Assembly: GCA_034769895.1 (NCBI GenBank)
Contig: CM068373.1
Span: 434,105,080-434,169,079 of the forward strand
From: Magicicada septendecula
Taxonomy: Eukaryota; Arthropoda; Insecta; Hemiptera; Cicadidae
Reading direction: 5' to 3'
DNA: 64,000 bases
This document shows, one piece after another, positions 45,726-57,154 of this stretch. The stretch's first letter is position 1. Each line of letters opens with the position of its first letter. The notes under the pieces are model-generated. The model was given only the letters and a program-made list of their open reading frames with translations, was not told the DNA's origin and made no database searches. A program made the translations under genes and the position numbers.

Positions 45726-46329
45726 AAGAACCGCGGACTCCGAAACCGTTAGATTAAACACTATTAGATGTACTATATATGTAATTAATAATAAACAATA
45801 TTTGATTCTTTTATACAATAATACATTTTTCATCATGTAGCTACAATGTTTAGACAGTACGTTAAACATTATAAAACCTTAATTATCACATGTTAATGTG
45901 AAAAAAGATAAAACGAAATAACGTAATTGGGATGAGAAATTCGTAATAAGATATGCTCACTAAGTTTCTCATAGATACCGCTTATCTGCAATCATACAAT
46001 CAAGTAGTAGCATCTTAATTAGCCTGTATTAATTACTCTGTCTTTTTATTTAAACATCCTCTTATATATACAACTTCTAGTAAAATGTTTGCTTTTCAAT
46101 ATTCCAATAGCTGTATTATTACTAAACTTTTATTAATTATTTTAGGAACAAAATAATAACTACTATACTCCCTTAGCTGTAGTATTCCTTCACTTCTTTG
46201 TATTTATTATTACATAAATTTCAATATCAGATTATTTTTCAGTTATACAAAAATTACAAAAATCACGATTTCTCTATAATGTCTTTAGTATTATAGTAAT
46301 TTTAGAGCTCGCAATCATACAACAAACAC
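45726..46329. other. AT-rich stretch, nothing recognised
   Basis: No supported frame or repeat. Confidence 0.45.
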
Positions 46330-46905
46330 TATAAATTTAAAACATATGAATTTTGGTTACAATTCCTTTTATTCTGACTACCCTGCTAGATTTTTACTAT
46401 TTTTTCTAATTTTTGAACTCTTTCTTAAACCACGGGTCTCAAAATTTAAATTTTACAAAGCTTAACATTACATTCGGATGTTAGTTAAAACTCTCTTTGA
46501 TTTGATAGATTCATGAATTTTTTACAATTTTATCAAACTTTTCATTTACTTTTTAAAGTTTTTAGGCCCTGTCGTCTACGAATTTTAATTTTTTTTTTTT
46601 TTAATTAAAACTATGTTCAGATTATGGCTTAAATTTCTTTTAATCTGATATGCACGCGGGCTTTTACAACTTTTTTACAATTCTTACCCCTTACATTTTT
46701 GCCTCCCATGCTCCTATTTTTTAATGACTCGATCTCAGAAACATAATGTTCTTTAGGGTAAAAGGATGGACAAAGGTGCCATGTTTTACGAAGATCGGTT
46801 GATGCGTTCGTACGTTATTGTGAGAGATACTACAAATAGACAGACAGACAAATGCCAAACGGTCGAGTAAAAACTGAGAACTCGCTTTGCTCGTTCAGTT
46901 AAATG
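46330..46905 (+). repeat. Repeat G, copy 2
   Basis: The fullest copy of the family. It ends with GACAGACAGACAAATGCCAA, ACGGTCGAGTAAAAACTGAG and AACTCGCTTTGCTCG, matching 38050-38130 and, in reverse, 59860-59960. Internally a module reading AATTTCTTTTAATCTGAT...TTTTTACAA is repeated twice with divergence. No coding. Confidence 0.6.
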
Positions 46906-47337
46906 TGCTGCTACAGATTACAGTTACGCTTGTTGGTCAAAAATAACTGGCACAAGCGAGCACTATTATAGTTTATAAAACTGCGGATGTCTTTTGTTGA
47001 ATGCTGTAAATAAATTTAATTAAATATTGTTCAACGCCCGTAGAGAAAATCGAAAAGAAAAATTATAAAATCAGGTTACACCAGCGACTGGTAATTAATC
47101 GTACCGGTTACATGGAAACCAGGACACTAATTGTCGTAGGAATTGCTAATGTCTGCAGCTGCATGGAGATTAAAATAATTTCACTTGCAAATAACAGGAA
47201 GACTATTATAACTATTCTGCTGCAAAATGCAGGATTTTCATCGCGACTTCTATTTACTTACAAAATACGCTGTACATTTCTTACTTTTGCAGGCGCATAT
47301 AAGACAATTTTGTTAATAAAATTAGATAGTTAAAGCA
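46906..47337. other. Stretch without recognised gene
   Basis: A 73-codon frame at 47112-47333 shows no family similarity. Confidence 0.45.
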
Positions 47338-47863
47338 GTTAATTGTATCTGCCCGATACTTTTTAATATTGATTTTAGATGATATCATTAAAAGATGGAA
47401 GGGAATTTTTAAATCAGGACTTAAGCATCCTCCGCAATGTACACTTAGTATTATTTTATGTGCGGACGATGTTGTTATTATAAAACAGACAAAAAATGAC
47501 TTACAGAGGGGAGAATTCATCTTGAGGAATTAGAGAAGGAATATGGCTTGGTGCTACCTCCACATCAAACAAAAGTAATGGCTTTTAAAGGGAAGTATTT
47601 TGTAAGGAAAAAGATAGAGTTAAATAGAAACATCTTGGAGCTGGTATCCACTTTTAATTATCTTGGATGCAAAATATCTCCTGCAGTTGATTGTGATGTC
47701 AAAAATAAACTTAATAAATTTAAACATATATGTGCGACAATTCAAAGAACCTTAAATACAAAACTAGGAAAGACACTAAGCTCAGGTTCTATAAGATTAT
47801 CGCTGTGCCGGTGGCGCTGTATGGGAGTGTAACTTGGGTACGTTCACAGAGAGACAGTGTGAC

Positions 47864-49451
47864 GATTTAAATTGTGACAATTATAAAAATAAAGAAATAA
47901 AAAAAAATTTTAAGTTGCGAACAACTAACCATTTAAATCTCACAATGATAATAAAAAAACATGTAGGTACTAAGTGTAAATGGAAGTAGTAATTAATAAG
48001 GGCAAAGAAACGGTAAAGAAAAGACATATTGTAAATAATTATTATTGTCGCATTTAACCCTTTGCTTGTTATCAGGCGCCTACCTGTTGATACCGGACTC
48101 GACATGTTTACCGAGTCTTCTGTAATTAAAATAATATAGAAAAATAATGTTAATAATTAAAGAATCTGAAGACACAGATAGTCACGAAAACAACTAATTT
48201 AAATGGTGTATTTTTATCTACCGATAGTTTGTATAAATAAAAAGTTTTATTTAGAGAGAGACCGGGACTATATTCTCGCGGAATAAACACCCCACTACCT
48301 ATTGTCCTGTACCAGTGGTAGCGGACGAAAAATCTCTCTCTCGCAATGACGACTCCAAGCAGTGCACACGCACGAGCAAAATGCTCTGTTGAAATGTTAT
48401 GTGATTGGTTATTAGTTTGGATTAATTCTTATGTATTTTACTAACTGCTACAAAAGAGTGTAATATGTAACGTTAAGAAAAAGAAAAATTAAAAAAAACG
48501 TTGTAACAAGAAGAAATATGTGACAACCAATAGTACGAGTGTTAGTAACTATAACAGCTATCTTCTCCGATTGACGACTCTTCACAACATCCTACCTGGA
48601 GACATGAATCATCAGAATTACAACTCTAGTAGACCCGACCGATAATGCAGTTCGAGACATCTGAGAATCAACGAGTACCTGTGTAGAAGGCCCACTCTAT
48701 CCTGCAGACGTTTAAGCCTTGAACAACTGAGACCAGACCTAGACGAGGACGACGCTCTTCGGATTCCCAAGATGTAACCATATGGAGGAGATTTCTACAT
48801 CCCAAATTAAAGGTGACTCGATAGCACGTCTATCGAGGAATAATAATAATAGTAATTGTAACACAATACTCTCTTAAAGAGATTTTCAGAGACTATTGAC
48901 TTTATAAGAATATAAAAATTTAAATCTAAGAATTTAATTGTAACTATTCAGGCTTCTTACAATTGTAACAGTTTAGATTTTAACGTAACGTAGTATAATT
49001 AATACCATTCTTCAAATGGAATAATAATGAAACTTAAAAGTAAAAGTAACAGTCTTGCAAGCTAATATCTTGAATTGAATATAATTAAAAGTTAAAGACT
49101 AAATACCAATGGTTACCCGGATCCGGGGAAAAGCTAAATATAATTTGTTGTGATCCCGCAGTCTATATAATGCAATTTAAATAATTTAATTAATAATGTA
49201 ATGGGATCTGTCTTTTGAGTAAATGTCATTTGTTTTTTAAATGTTTAATAAAGGGAAATCTTCTTGTTGCACACATATACTGAGTACATAAATCAACAGT
49301 TTTCCCTTCCCTGATTCCTTTTATATTTACTGTGTGTTGTTCTGTTTTATTTCAGCTCGTCCCGAATAAGGCAGCCTGAAGTAATTGGCAGAACCAATTA
49401 CTTTGGGTTCCCTCTGTTATAACTCAAGAGAAGAGGTTATAACAGAGGGAA
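47864..49451. mobile_element. Unassigned 1.6-kb insertion inside LINE family X
   Basis: The uninterrupted LINE at 54890-54920 shows that 47863 and 49452 were once adjacent. No conserved frame is present. A 16-base perfect inverted repeat, TTCCCTCTGTTATAAC and GTTATAACAGAGGGAA (49408-49423, 49436-49451), closes the right edge, separated by 12 bases. Near-TG/CA ends (TGTGAC at about 47858, TAACA at about 49444) would suit an LTR-like fossil, but no clean target duplication could be established, so the type is left open. Confidence 0.5.
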
Positions 49452-49721
49452 GATTACATCAGCAGGAATGACATTTCTCAGGTTGGTCAAAGGGTGCACG
49501 TTACGATACACAATATAGGCAAGGCGCAAATTGAGACACGTATAGCACGTGTGAGGTGGCCTGACACGAGGGACACGACACGTGCGTGCCACACGTGCTG
49601 CGTGGGGATCCGCAAATTGAGGCGCAGTTGAAATCAAGACACCCCACGTATCGGTTGTGCGGTGATCTAAATATTTTAAGGTGCAGTTTGTGGGATCTCG
49701 CAACCAATCCAATATTTGAAA

Positions 49722-52446
49722 ATGTCGGATGCAAGAACCAAACATTTATTATTGTTAAACTTGAATTCTGAATCAGAATCCGATGATGCTGAAGAAGATA
49801 TTTTGTTCTCTTTCTTATTAAAAAAAAAAAAAAAAAATTACCAAATAAGTACATTTTATCAGAGAGAAATAGGCGTGGACAGTTTAAAATTACTACTATG
49901 ATGAGTGATGCTGATTTTACCAATTACTTCCGCATGAATCGCAACCAGTTTTTTGATGTTCATGGGATGATTCAACAAGACATTGACTCAAATGGATGTA
50001 ATGCTCAAAAGCCGATATCAACAGAGGAAAAACTTGCAGTTTTCTTGAGGTAAGTAATAAATATTTCTAAATTCAGGTTAAAGCTATTTATTTTATTTTT
50101 TTTTACAATCTGTTATGAGAATCAAATGTCTGTACATAGTTAGCCAAAGCGGAAATATCAGGTTGATCTTGGAGGTCTCCACCATGTGGTTGTTGGGGTA
50201 ATGGGATGTGTGTCTGATCTTGCTGGTCTCGATCTTGTAGTTGTTGGGATATTTGGAAGTGTGTCTGATGGGAATCAGACCAAGCATGAGTGCTGGGAGA
50301 GCTTGCAACCGAGTAATTATACGAAGTTAACGATGACGAACTTTGTAGGTTCATAACGTCCTCTTCTGCTTTTGACACAGCCTGAAAAAGTTGGCCCCTC
50401 ACCCTATGCTGGTATTGGGGGGGCAAATTTTTTGTTAGCTGGTACATTGAAAGGAAAAAATTGTATAGAGGGTCGTCTGAAGGATTATCCCTAGATTCCA
50501 ATTTTCTCCTTTCTTCCTCCCGTTGTTTAGATCTCTCCTCTCGCTTCTGCAGAGACCTCTTCAGCAAACAATGCACATCGTCCTGCTTTCTGATTTTTTG
50601 TTTTTTGGTGTTGGCTACTGAAGTTTGCTCTAATGTACCCGTCGTTTTTGTGCTGGATTCTTCAACTTTGTCTTCTTCAACATCTGCATTGTTGGATTGT
50701 TCATGATTCGAGGAACAATGCTCCCCTTCTACATTTTCGGAGTCCAAAATTTCATTGCTTAGGGGTAGTGCCGATGAATGTTGTGAATCGTCATCGCTGT
50801 CGTTAACGTTTCCTTCACGGGGTCCAGCAGACATAAAACTTTCCAAAAACGTCATTTGCTTCTGAAACCGCCAAGGTCTAATGTTTTCAGGAGCAGCACC
50901 ACTTTTAAGAGATTTCATTTGTCGCCGTCGTGCGTCTCGATAAGAATTTCTCAACTTGAGCCACATCGTTTTCGCTGCTTCACCTGAAACAAATACTTAT
51001 TATGGATCCACATCTATTACATTACATACATCAACTATGACATATATGCAAACAAATTAATTTTAATAGATATTGTAAATACCTTTTTTGCAAACAAATT
51101 AATTTTAATAGATATTGTAAATACCTTTTTTTTTTTCTTTCTTTGGCTTATGGTTTACCAGCACTTTTTAAAAATGCTTTACACAAATTAAAAAGTGCTG
51201 GTAAACCATAAGCCAAAGAAAGAAAAAAAAGAAGATAATTAAAGCACAGCATAGGAATAAATAAACTGTAAATACCATATTATGACAAATAAAAATGAAG
51301 GAAGAAAATAAAAGAAAAAAAATTGTTAACTACAACACAAGGTTTTCCCAATGTCGCTCTTGTAGGTTAGTTGCTAGAGCTTTGGACTAGTAATCCAGTA
51401 GACGTAAGTTCAATCCCCACCTCGGGGGTAGGTACAACTTTTTTCTTTTATGTTCTTTCTTTATGGTAATTCACGTTAATATTACATAATACATATATAA
51501 TGTACGATAATCAATTTTAATAATTTTGTTTCCTTTCAGATATTTGGCTTCTGGAGACAGCTACAAAAGTATTGCTTATAACTACCTGTTGGGAGATCGA
51601 ACAGTGTCTAATATTGTCCAAGAAGTAGCTACCGCTATATGGAATAATATGCAACCAGTCTATTTAGCCGAACCCAAAACAGAAACATGGAAATCTATAG
51701 CTTTACGGTTTGAGGATAGATGGCAATTTCCACACTGCGTCGGTGCTGTCGACGGAAAACATATTGTTATTAAAAAACCAGGCAAAAGTGGATCATCATA
51801 CTTTAACTATAAACATACATTCTCTATTATTTTAATGGCAACAGTGGACGCGGATTATAAATTTATCACAATAGATATTGGAGCGATGGGAAGATTTAGC
51901 GATGGAAATGTATTTGCAAGTAGTGGATTGGGCAAGAAAATGATCAAACACACTATACTACTTCCCAATCCTGAACAAATACCTACGATTGCCGAGCCTC
52001 TGCCGTATGTTTTTGTTGGAGACGAGGCTTTTCCTTTATCGGAAAATCTAATGAGACCATATCCAAGAAGGCAAGTAACTGGAAATTATCAACACCAAGT
52101 TTTCAATGCACGACTTTCTCGAGCTCGGCAAACAGTGGAATGTGCCTTCGGTATACTGTCTTCGCGGTTTCGCGTATTCCGAAGACCATTTGAAAGTAAA
52201 GTGGACACTGTGAGAGATGTAGTAAAAGCCGCTTGTGTTTTGCACAACTACTTACGACCCTCAGCCCTGGTAGAAGATGTAAATGATATCGAACAGCTGC
52301 CACAAACTCAACTGTTACATGTTCAAGGAAACAGGGCGAGAACTTCATTAGCTGCATTTAGAGTCAGGGATAGTTTTACGGAATATTTTAACAATTGTGG
52401 GGCACTTCCTTGGCAACATCAATCCGTTATGCTTGGAAAGTATTGA
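49722..52446 (+). CDS. Harbinger DDE transposase (two exons)
   Basis: Exon 1 is 49722-50049, with splice donor GAG|GTAAGTAAT, and exon 2 is 51540-52446, with acceptor TTTCCTTTCAG|A; the junction restores ...EEKLAVFLR|YLASGD. Exon 1 encodes an acidic leader (SESESDDAEED) and the helix-rich NRNQFFDVHGMI region. Exon 2 has the nuclease: GAVDGKHIVIKKP (first Asp, near 51750), YVFVGDEAFPLS (second Asp, near 52022) and RARQTVECAFGILSSRF (Glu, near 52140), ending at a normal stop. An 18-A homopolymer at 49820-49837 shifts the frame between leader and helix region. Since this could be slippage or an assembly error, activity cannot be excluded. Its partner is the MADF protein on the opposite strand. 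The start at 49722 is the first Met with a plausible context. A later Met near 49890 would avoid the A run. Confidence 0.92.
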
Positions 52447-52714
52447 CAATATAGTGCTTATCACTTTAGGTTATGTATTTTCTATAAAAATGTAATTTTT
52501 ATGTACGAATAGAAACCATTTGTGACAATAAAAATAAAAAGTACTAGTATTTAAAACTATAATGAATGTATTTTAACTTACCTTCTAAATTTAGATCTGT
52601 CGCAATATCCTGCGAAATCCGGGTTTTCAACTTTGTTTTCATGTAGTTGGCATGTTTTGTGTCGTAAAGCTCCGGGTTTTTTCTTACCGCCTCTATTATC
52701 TTCTCTTCTGACAT
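50103..52714 (-). CDS. Harbinger-associated MADF domain protein (two exons)
   Basis: Exon 1 is 52582-52714 (donor GAAG|GTAAGTTA), exon 2 is 50103-50983 (acceptor TTTGTTTCAG|GTGAAG), giving 337 residues in one frame. The MADF domain spans about residues 5-95: EKIIEAVRKNPELYDTKHAN, then across the splice LNLEGEAAKTMWLKLRNSYRD, and RPWRFQKQMTFLESFM. The middle is acidic and Ser-rich; the rest has a charged segment (KREERSKQREEERRKLE, likely coiled coil) and a QYQHRVRGQLFQAVSKAEED block resembling a BESS motif, then a Gln-rich tail. In this superfamily the MADF/Myb-like protein binds DNA and imports the transposase. Its intron contains the whole of transposase exon 2 on the other strand. The frame continues upstream of 52714 only into a 57-bp tandem duplication. 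Confidence 0.92.
51045..51127. repeat. Tandem duplication of about 41 bases in the Harbinger intron
   Basis: Two adjacent copies of a segment containing GCAAACAAATTAATTTTAAT and AGATATTGTAAATACCTTTT, immediately left of the hairpin at 51129. Confidence 0.9.
51129..51230. repeat. Perfect 43-base hairpin in the Harbinger intron
   Basis: Arms 51129-51171 and 51188-51230 are exact reverse complements (core CTTTGGCTTATGGTTTACCA / TGGTAAACCATAAGCCAAAG), with a 16-base loop. It has the size of a microRNA precursor or of a minimal palindromic MITE. Nothing shows which. Confidence 0.93.
51354..51425 (+). repeat. tRNA-like sequence (SINE or tRNA pseudogene)
   Basis: The sequence GTAGGTTAGTTGCTAGAGC resembles a D-arm/A box, TTGGA-CTAGTAA-TCCAG forms an anticodon stem-loop with AGT (Thr) at the anticodon position, and AGTTCAATCC resembles the B box. 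The T-stem pairs poorly and the acceptor stem is not convincing, so it is not a working tRNA gene. It lies in the intron shared by both Harbinger genes and probably represents a short SINE. Confidence 0.5.
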
Positions 52715-52724
52715 CTTTCGATGA

Positions 52725-52824
52725 TAAAACGACGACGATGATCTGAACGAAGGACAAAACAGACAACGGCGATGATAAAACGACGACGATGATCTGAACG
52801 AAGGATAAAACAGACAACGGCGAT
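52725..52824. repeat. 57-bp tandem duplication upstream of the MADF gene
   Basis: Two copies containing CGATGATAAAACGACGACGA and CTGAACGAAGGA(C/T)AAAACAGACAACGG. They lie in the presumed 5' leader of the minus-strand gene inside the Harbinger element. Confidence 0.9.
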
Positions 52825-53217
52825 TCACACAAGTGGCACGTGGGATGCGAAAAACTGTGTCTCAACCACAACGTCACATGGGTGGGTGGTCACAACGTCA
52901 CACGTCTAGTCACGTCACTGGTCAATTTGCGCTGATACAATGGTTTCAACAGGATACAAAAACACGTGCTGTGCTGTGTCACCTCACACGTGCTATACGT
53001 GTCTCAATTTGCGCCTTGCCTAAGTAATGCACAGACAAGGCGTGAATTACATATTTTTAAATTGCAGGATTGAATTACTGAATACAAGGCCGACTAGTGT
53101 AAGCATTTGGGAAGAATGCAACAAGATCGCCTTCCCAAACTTGCCTTGAATTAAAAAGCCACAGGGAATCGTAGTGTGGGGCGTCCGAGGACGAAACGGT
53201 TTCTGGAACGGTATCCG

Positions 53218-53980
53218 CAGGGGCGGATCCAGAAATTTGCTCAGGGGGGCACATTCTGGCAGTTTTGGGCCCCTCCTCTCCAGGGGGGGAGGTGTTGTTA
53301 GAAAAAAATCTTATTATCAAAGTGTCTGTTGAATCAAACGATATAAAAATTAATATAAATAAATAATTAAATATATTAATATAAATACAAAAACATTAGT
53401 TTTTTAACATAATTTATTTATTATTGTATTATTATTATTTGAAAAATAATAAAACAACCGATTTTGATTTTAGAAAGTATAATGTATTTGTACAATTTTG
53501 AAATAATAGCCTATAAAGTAAACTTATAACAGGAATTTTTTATTTAATCTATTTAAACTTTCTTTAGAAATTTGACTTTCATTTCACTTATAAAACTAAT
53601 CTAATTTTTACACCATTACTTACTCTCGATATAATAAGAATAAGTGTTATCAATAAGGAAAGTGAAACATCTAAATAAAATAAGCACAAATACTAATATA
53701 GAATTATAATTTACAAAAATACACATATTCATTATCAATACTGTGATCTAGAAATATTAGGTGTGAACGTATTTTATATAATAAAAAATTATAAAATTAT
53801 AAATTAAAAATAAAATTGCGATAAAAAATAAAATATAATAATTGTAAAAATTTCGGGTTTCAAAGGGTTAACTAACTGAAAATATCATAATTGCACTAGC
53901 TACATAATTCATTTTATCCAGTGTATTTTCGAAACGTCTGGGGGGCACGTGCCCCCGTGCCCCCGTTGGATCCGCCTATG
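53218..53980. mobile_element. hAT-type non-autonomous element (763 bp)
   Basis: The 8-bp duplication GGTATCCG flanks it (53210-53217, 53981-53988). Ends are CAGGGGCGGATCCA and, on the opposite strand, CATAGGCGGATCCA, followed in both by G-rich runs (GGGGGGC). CA..TG ends, an 8-bp duplication and a GGCGGATCC core fit the hAT superfamily. The inside is AT-rich and without coding. It sits in the 3' part of LINE family X, 20 bases before the GAT tail. Confidence 0.93.
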
Positions 53981-53996
53981 GGTATCCGTGAAGTGG

Positions 53997-54106
<110 letters not shown>

Positions 54107-54628
54107 TTAGATAGATAGAGAAAGAGATTTTTTTTTATTCCCGTGAACAATATACACTTTTTTGTTATAATTTCAACAGACGATTAAAGCAGCTAGCTAC
54201 CTACTCCAGTATGTTGTGGTTGATGGTTATGAACATACAAAAGGATTAAACAAAATATATGCACTAACAATGTCGTGGTGTTAAATTTAGTACAATATAG
54301 GACTCGTGCAACTAAATAAATGAAATAGAATTCTCATAAATATAAACATGAAGGTATTCTGGTACTTAATCTAAATTTGATAATCTCGCAGACAAGTAAA
54401 AACTACAACAATAATACAAAAATTATTCAAAATGAATAACCAACATTCAAATCCAGCATCCTCATTAATCAACGCATGTCTTTGATCAATGTTACATTTT
54501 TAATTTAATCAGATCATTCATTCTCTCTGTACCGAGCAACCAAGTTTTAAATGTTTTTTAAATTGATTTAATTGTGTTTATCTGTTTAATTTATCAGTAA
54601 ATTGACAGCTTTTGGTCAAAAAAATGAA

Positions 54629-55520
54629 AATCGTCATCATCATCGTCATCTCCACATCACGGATTACGCTGCACTGCCTGTTTCGGAAACCGTTTCGACC
54701 TTGGACGCCCCACACTATGATACCCTGTAGCTTAATAATTAAAGATAAGTTTGGGAAGGCGATCTTGTTACCTTTGTATTCCGTAATTCTATTACGTAAT
54801 TTAAAAATTTGTTATTCTCGCCTTATCTGTGTATTACTTACTCTGTCTCGTAATGCGCACTATTTGACCAACCTGAGAAATTTCATTTCTGCTGATGTAA
54901 CCTTACTCTGTCTCTCTGTGAAAGTACCCATGTCTCACTCCCATACAGCGCCACCAGTACAGCTATAGTCTTATAAAACTTAAGCTTATTGTCTTTCCTA
55001 GTTTTTTATTTTAAGGTTCTGTGTCTCACATATATGTTTAAATTTTTACGTTTATTTTTGGCATCACAATAAACTGCGGGAGATATTTCACATCCAAGAT
55101 AATTGAAAGTGGATACCAGCTCCAAGATATTTCCATTGACCTCTATCTTTGCCCTTACTGGGTTCTTCTCTCTAAAAGACATTACTTATGTTTTATGTGG
55201 ACATAGCACCAAACCATATTTCTCTGCTAAATTCCTCAATATAAATACACTCCTCTGAAAGTATTTCTTTTTTCTCTCTCTTGTATAATAACAACATAAT
55301 CTGCATATAAAATAATACTAAGTGTACATTGCGGAGAAAGCTTAATTCCACACTTGAAATTTCCTTCCATCTTTTAATGATATCATCTAAATAATTATTA
55401 AAAAGTACTGGGTAGATACAACCTTGTCTAACTCCTTTATTTGTCTCAAATGCCACTTTCAGTTGATCGTTTTCCCTTGTCAACGACAACAGAGAAATGA
55501 AAATGAACGTTGAAACCATG
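54629..55520 (-). mobile_element. LINE family X, second copy
   Basis: Minus strand: ISLLSLTRENDQLKVAFETN, KGVRQGCIYPVLFNNYLDDI (motif B), ADYVVIIQERE (YADD-type box with Y), GNILELVSTFNYLGCEISPA, KFYKTIAVLVALYGSETW, SQRDRVRLHQQ, and the 3' end with a short GAT tail at 54630-54650. It serves as the empty-site reference for the composite at 47338-54106. Broken in several places, 5' truncated near 55520. Confidence 0.92.
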
Positions 55521-56177
55521 ACTTATTTACTTTAGGTCTATAGTGATATTACCTTATTGTTCGTTTTAGGTTCTACAGTACTGATCGAGAACTATTTCTC
55601 TAGACCTTGTACAAAATATTCTCAGTATTTCACAACGAATTCAATATGTCGTAAAGGTATAATTTTACATTGAGAAAATAGAGGAAATGCTGTGGCAAAT
55701 CTGTTTTGACAGTTAAGGATATAATAAAAAAATTAGTCGAGATCGAGGATCTAAGTCAGCTTAACGTACTGTCATATTGAAGACTTGAACAAATGAGAGC
55801 GAAAATTGAGATTTTATCAGAACATAATTATGTATATTTTTTTAAATTAAAATTATCTTAAATTTTTTCTTAGTTTGATTTTTTTCTGTTTCTCCATGTG
55901 ACTCTTCTATGTTACTCAAGCGTCAAGGATATATAATTATTCCTAAATACTTAATTTCTTCTACTTGTTGAACGGACAAACAGACATTTGTTTCTATTGA
56001 TGCAGACATATAATTTTTAAAACTAATTATTTATTGATTACTAATTATTTGCGATTGATTAACTACTATTTTAAAATATGTAAAACTGAAGTCTAATTAT
56101 AAAGCCTAAAAATTTTAAGAGGTCTGTAAGGCATATTGGTAAAAAAATTCGATTTTTATTTTGTTTAAAAATATTGT
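55521..56177. other. AT-rich stretch, nothing recognised
   Basis: No supported feature. Confidence 0.45.
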
Positions 56178-56672
56178 ATGGAAAATCTGCTTTCATTTGA
56201 CATTAATTTTAAATTAATCGGACAACTAGAAAATCGTTTACGATTACAATGGATGAGCTTAAACCTATATTTAAGAGACCTGGCTAACCCAGAACTTTCA
56301 AAAAAATTTATCCATGGTAAAAGTCTAAACTCCAATGAGTCGGTAAACAACATAATTTGATTGCGCATTTCTTAAAACTGTTTTGTTTCCACACAAACAT
56401 TTAATTTTGGGGTTTATGATGCCGTTTCATGCTTTAATAGAGGTCACATAACCAGTGTTTTTTGTTGAAACAACTAGGCATGTCAGTAGGAAAGAACTCT
56501 GCTAAAACTGTGTTGGGTATTGATATGAAACGAGTGTGGAGAGCTGAACAAGCAACTGCAGAACTACAGAAAGAAGCCCGGCATAAGAGAGCAATGGCAA
56601 AAAGGAAGCTAGAAGAATAATTTCAAGCTGCAAAAGACCCAGATAAACCTTTATATGCATCAGGACTTTATT
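56178..56672 (+). pseudogene. Mutator-like transposase C-terminal relic
   Basis: Plus-strand pieces: LANPELSKKFIHGKSLNSNE, SVNNII, FGVYDAVSCFNRGH, KQLGMSVGKNSAKTVLGIDM, KRVWRAEQATAELQKEARHK, RAMAKRKLEE and a terminal LYASGLY. This order (HGKTQN.NES.N..IW, ..FG.YDAV..FN.G, LGM..G, then a basic helix and a YGAG.F-like end) is that of the animal Mutator-like transposase C-terminus, as I recall the family. A stop and two frame changes are present. It is the same protein family as the minus-strand relic at 59108-59560, but not a close copy. Confidence 0.6.
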
Positions 56673-56744
56673 AACCAATGCACAAAAATTCATTATATTG
56701 ATGATTAATCTTTAATTGCTGTTTTCCGAAAATTTTTATTTTTC

Positions 56745-57103
56745 ACACAAAATTCAGTCTGTTCATTGGTTAAATTTTTGTTATTTTTTATTGCTTTTTT
56801 AATTTCTAAAATTTCTAAGAAATTCTTTTTTTTTACCTTTTTGTATGTTGTGGAGTAGTGTTATGTTTTTTGTGTCTATGAAGTGATTGTGTTGTAAGCA
56901 ATGATCTGCAAACACAATACATCTAATACAGGTTTTGCAGATCATTGCTTAGAACACAATCACTTCATAGACACAAAAAACATAACACTACTCCACAACA
57001 TACAAAAAGGTAAAAAAAAAATGGATTTGTTAGAAATTTTAGAAATTAAAAAAGGAATAAAAATAACAAAAATTTAACCAATGAACAGACTGAATTTTGT
57101 GTA
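56745..57103. mobile_element. Palindrome 1: head-to-head PLE C-terminal segments
   Basis: Arms 56745-56912 and 56934-57103 are reverse complements over about 168 bases with very few differences, with a loop of about 21 bases. The right arm translates to DHCLEHNHFIDTKNITLLHN and IQKGKKKMDLLEILEIKKGI, the end of a PLE GIY-YIG protein (DH..E..H.F...., then LLE..EI). The two arms are therefore the same coding end in opposite orientations. It continues after 51 bases into palindrome 2. Confidence 0.88.
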
Positions 57104-57154
57104 TCCCCTTTATTAAAATCTGTTATTCAGTTTAGTTTATTTTATATTATTTTG

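Larger units (their letters stand above)
49518..53020 (+). mobile_element. PIF/Harbinger DNA transposon, nearly intact
   Basis: The two ends share 41 identical bases as terminal inverted repeats, beginning GGCAAGGCGCAAATTGAGAC (49518-49558; right end 52980-53020). The LINE resumes on the right with TAA, matching the usual TWA target; the left flank reads ATA, one change away. Inside are both proteins of the superfamily: a DDE transposase on the plus strand and a MADF protein on the minus strand, each with one intron. The only visible coding fault is a frame change at an 18-A run in transposase exon 1. The long identical termini suggest a fairly recent insertion. Confidence 0.96.

Noticed and set aside
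51354-51425. Functional tRNA-Thr gene
   Set aside because: The anticodon arm is plausible, but the T-stem and acceptor stem do not pair properly. It is better explained as a SINE or tRNA pseudogene.
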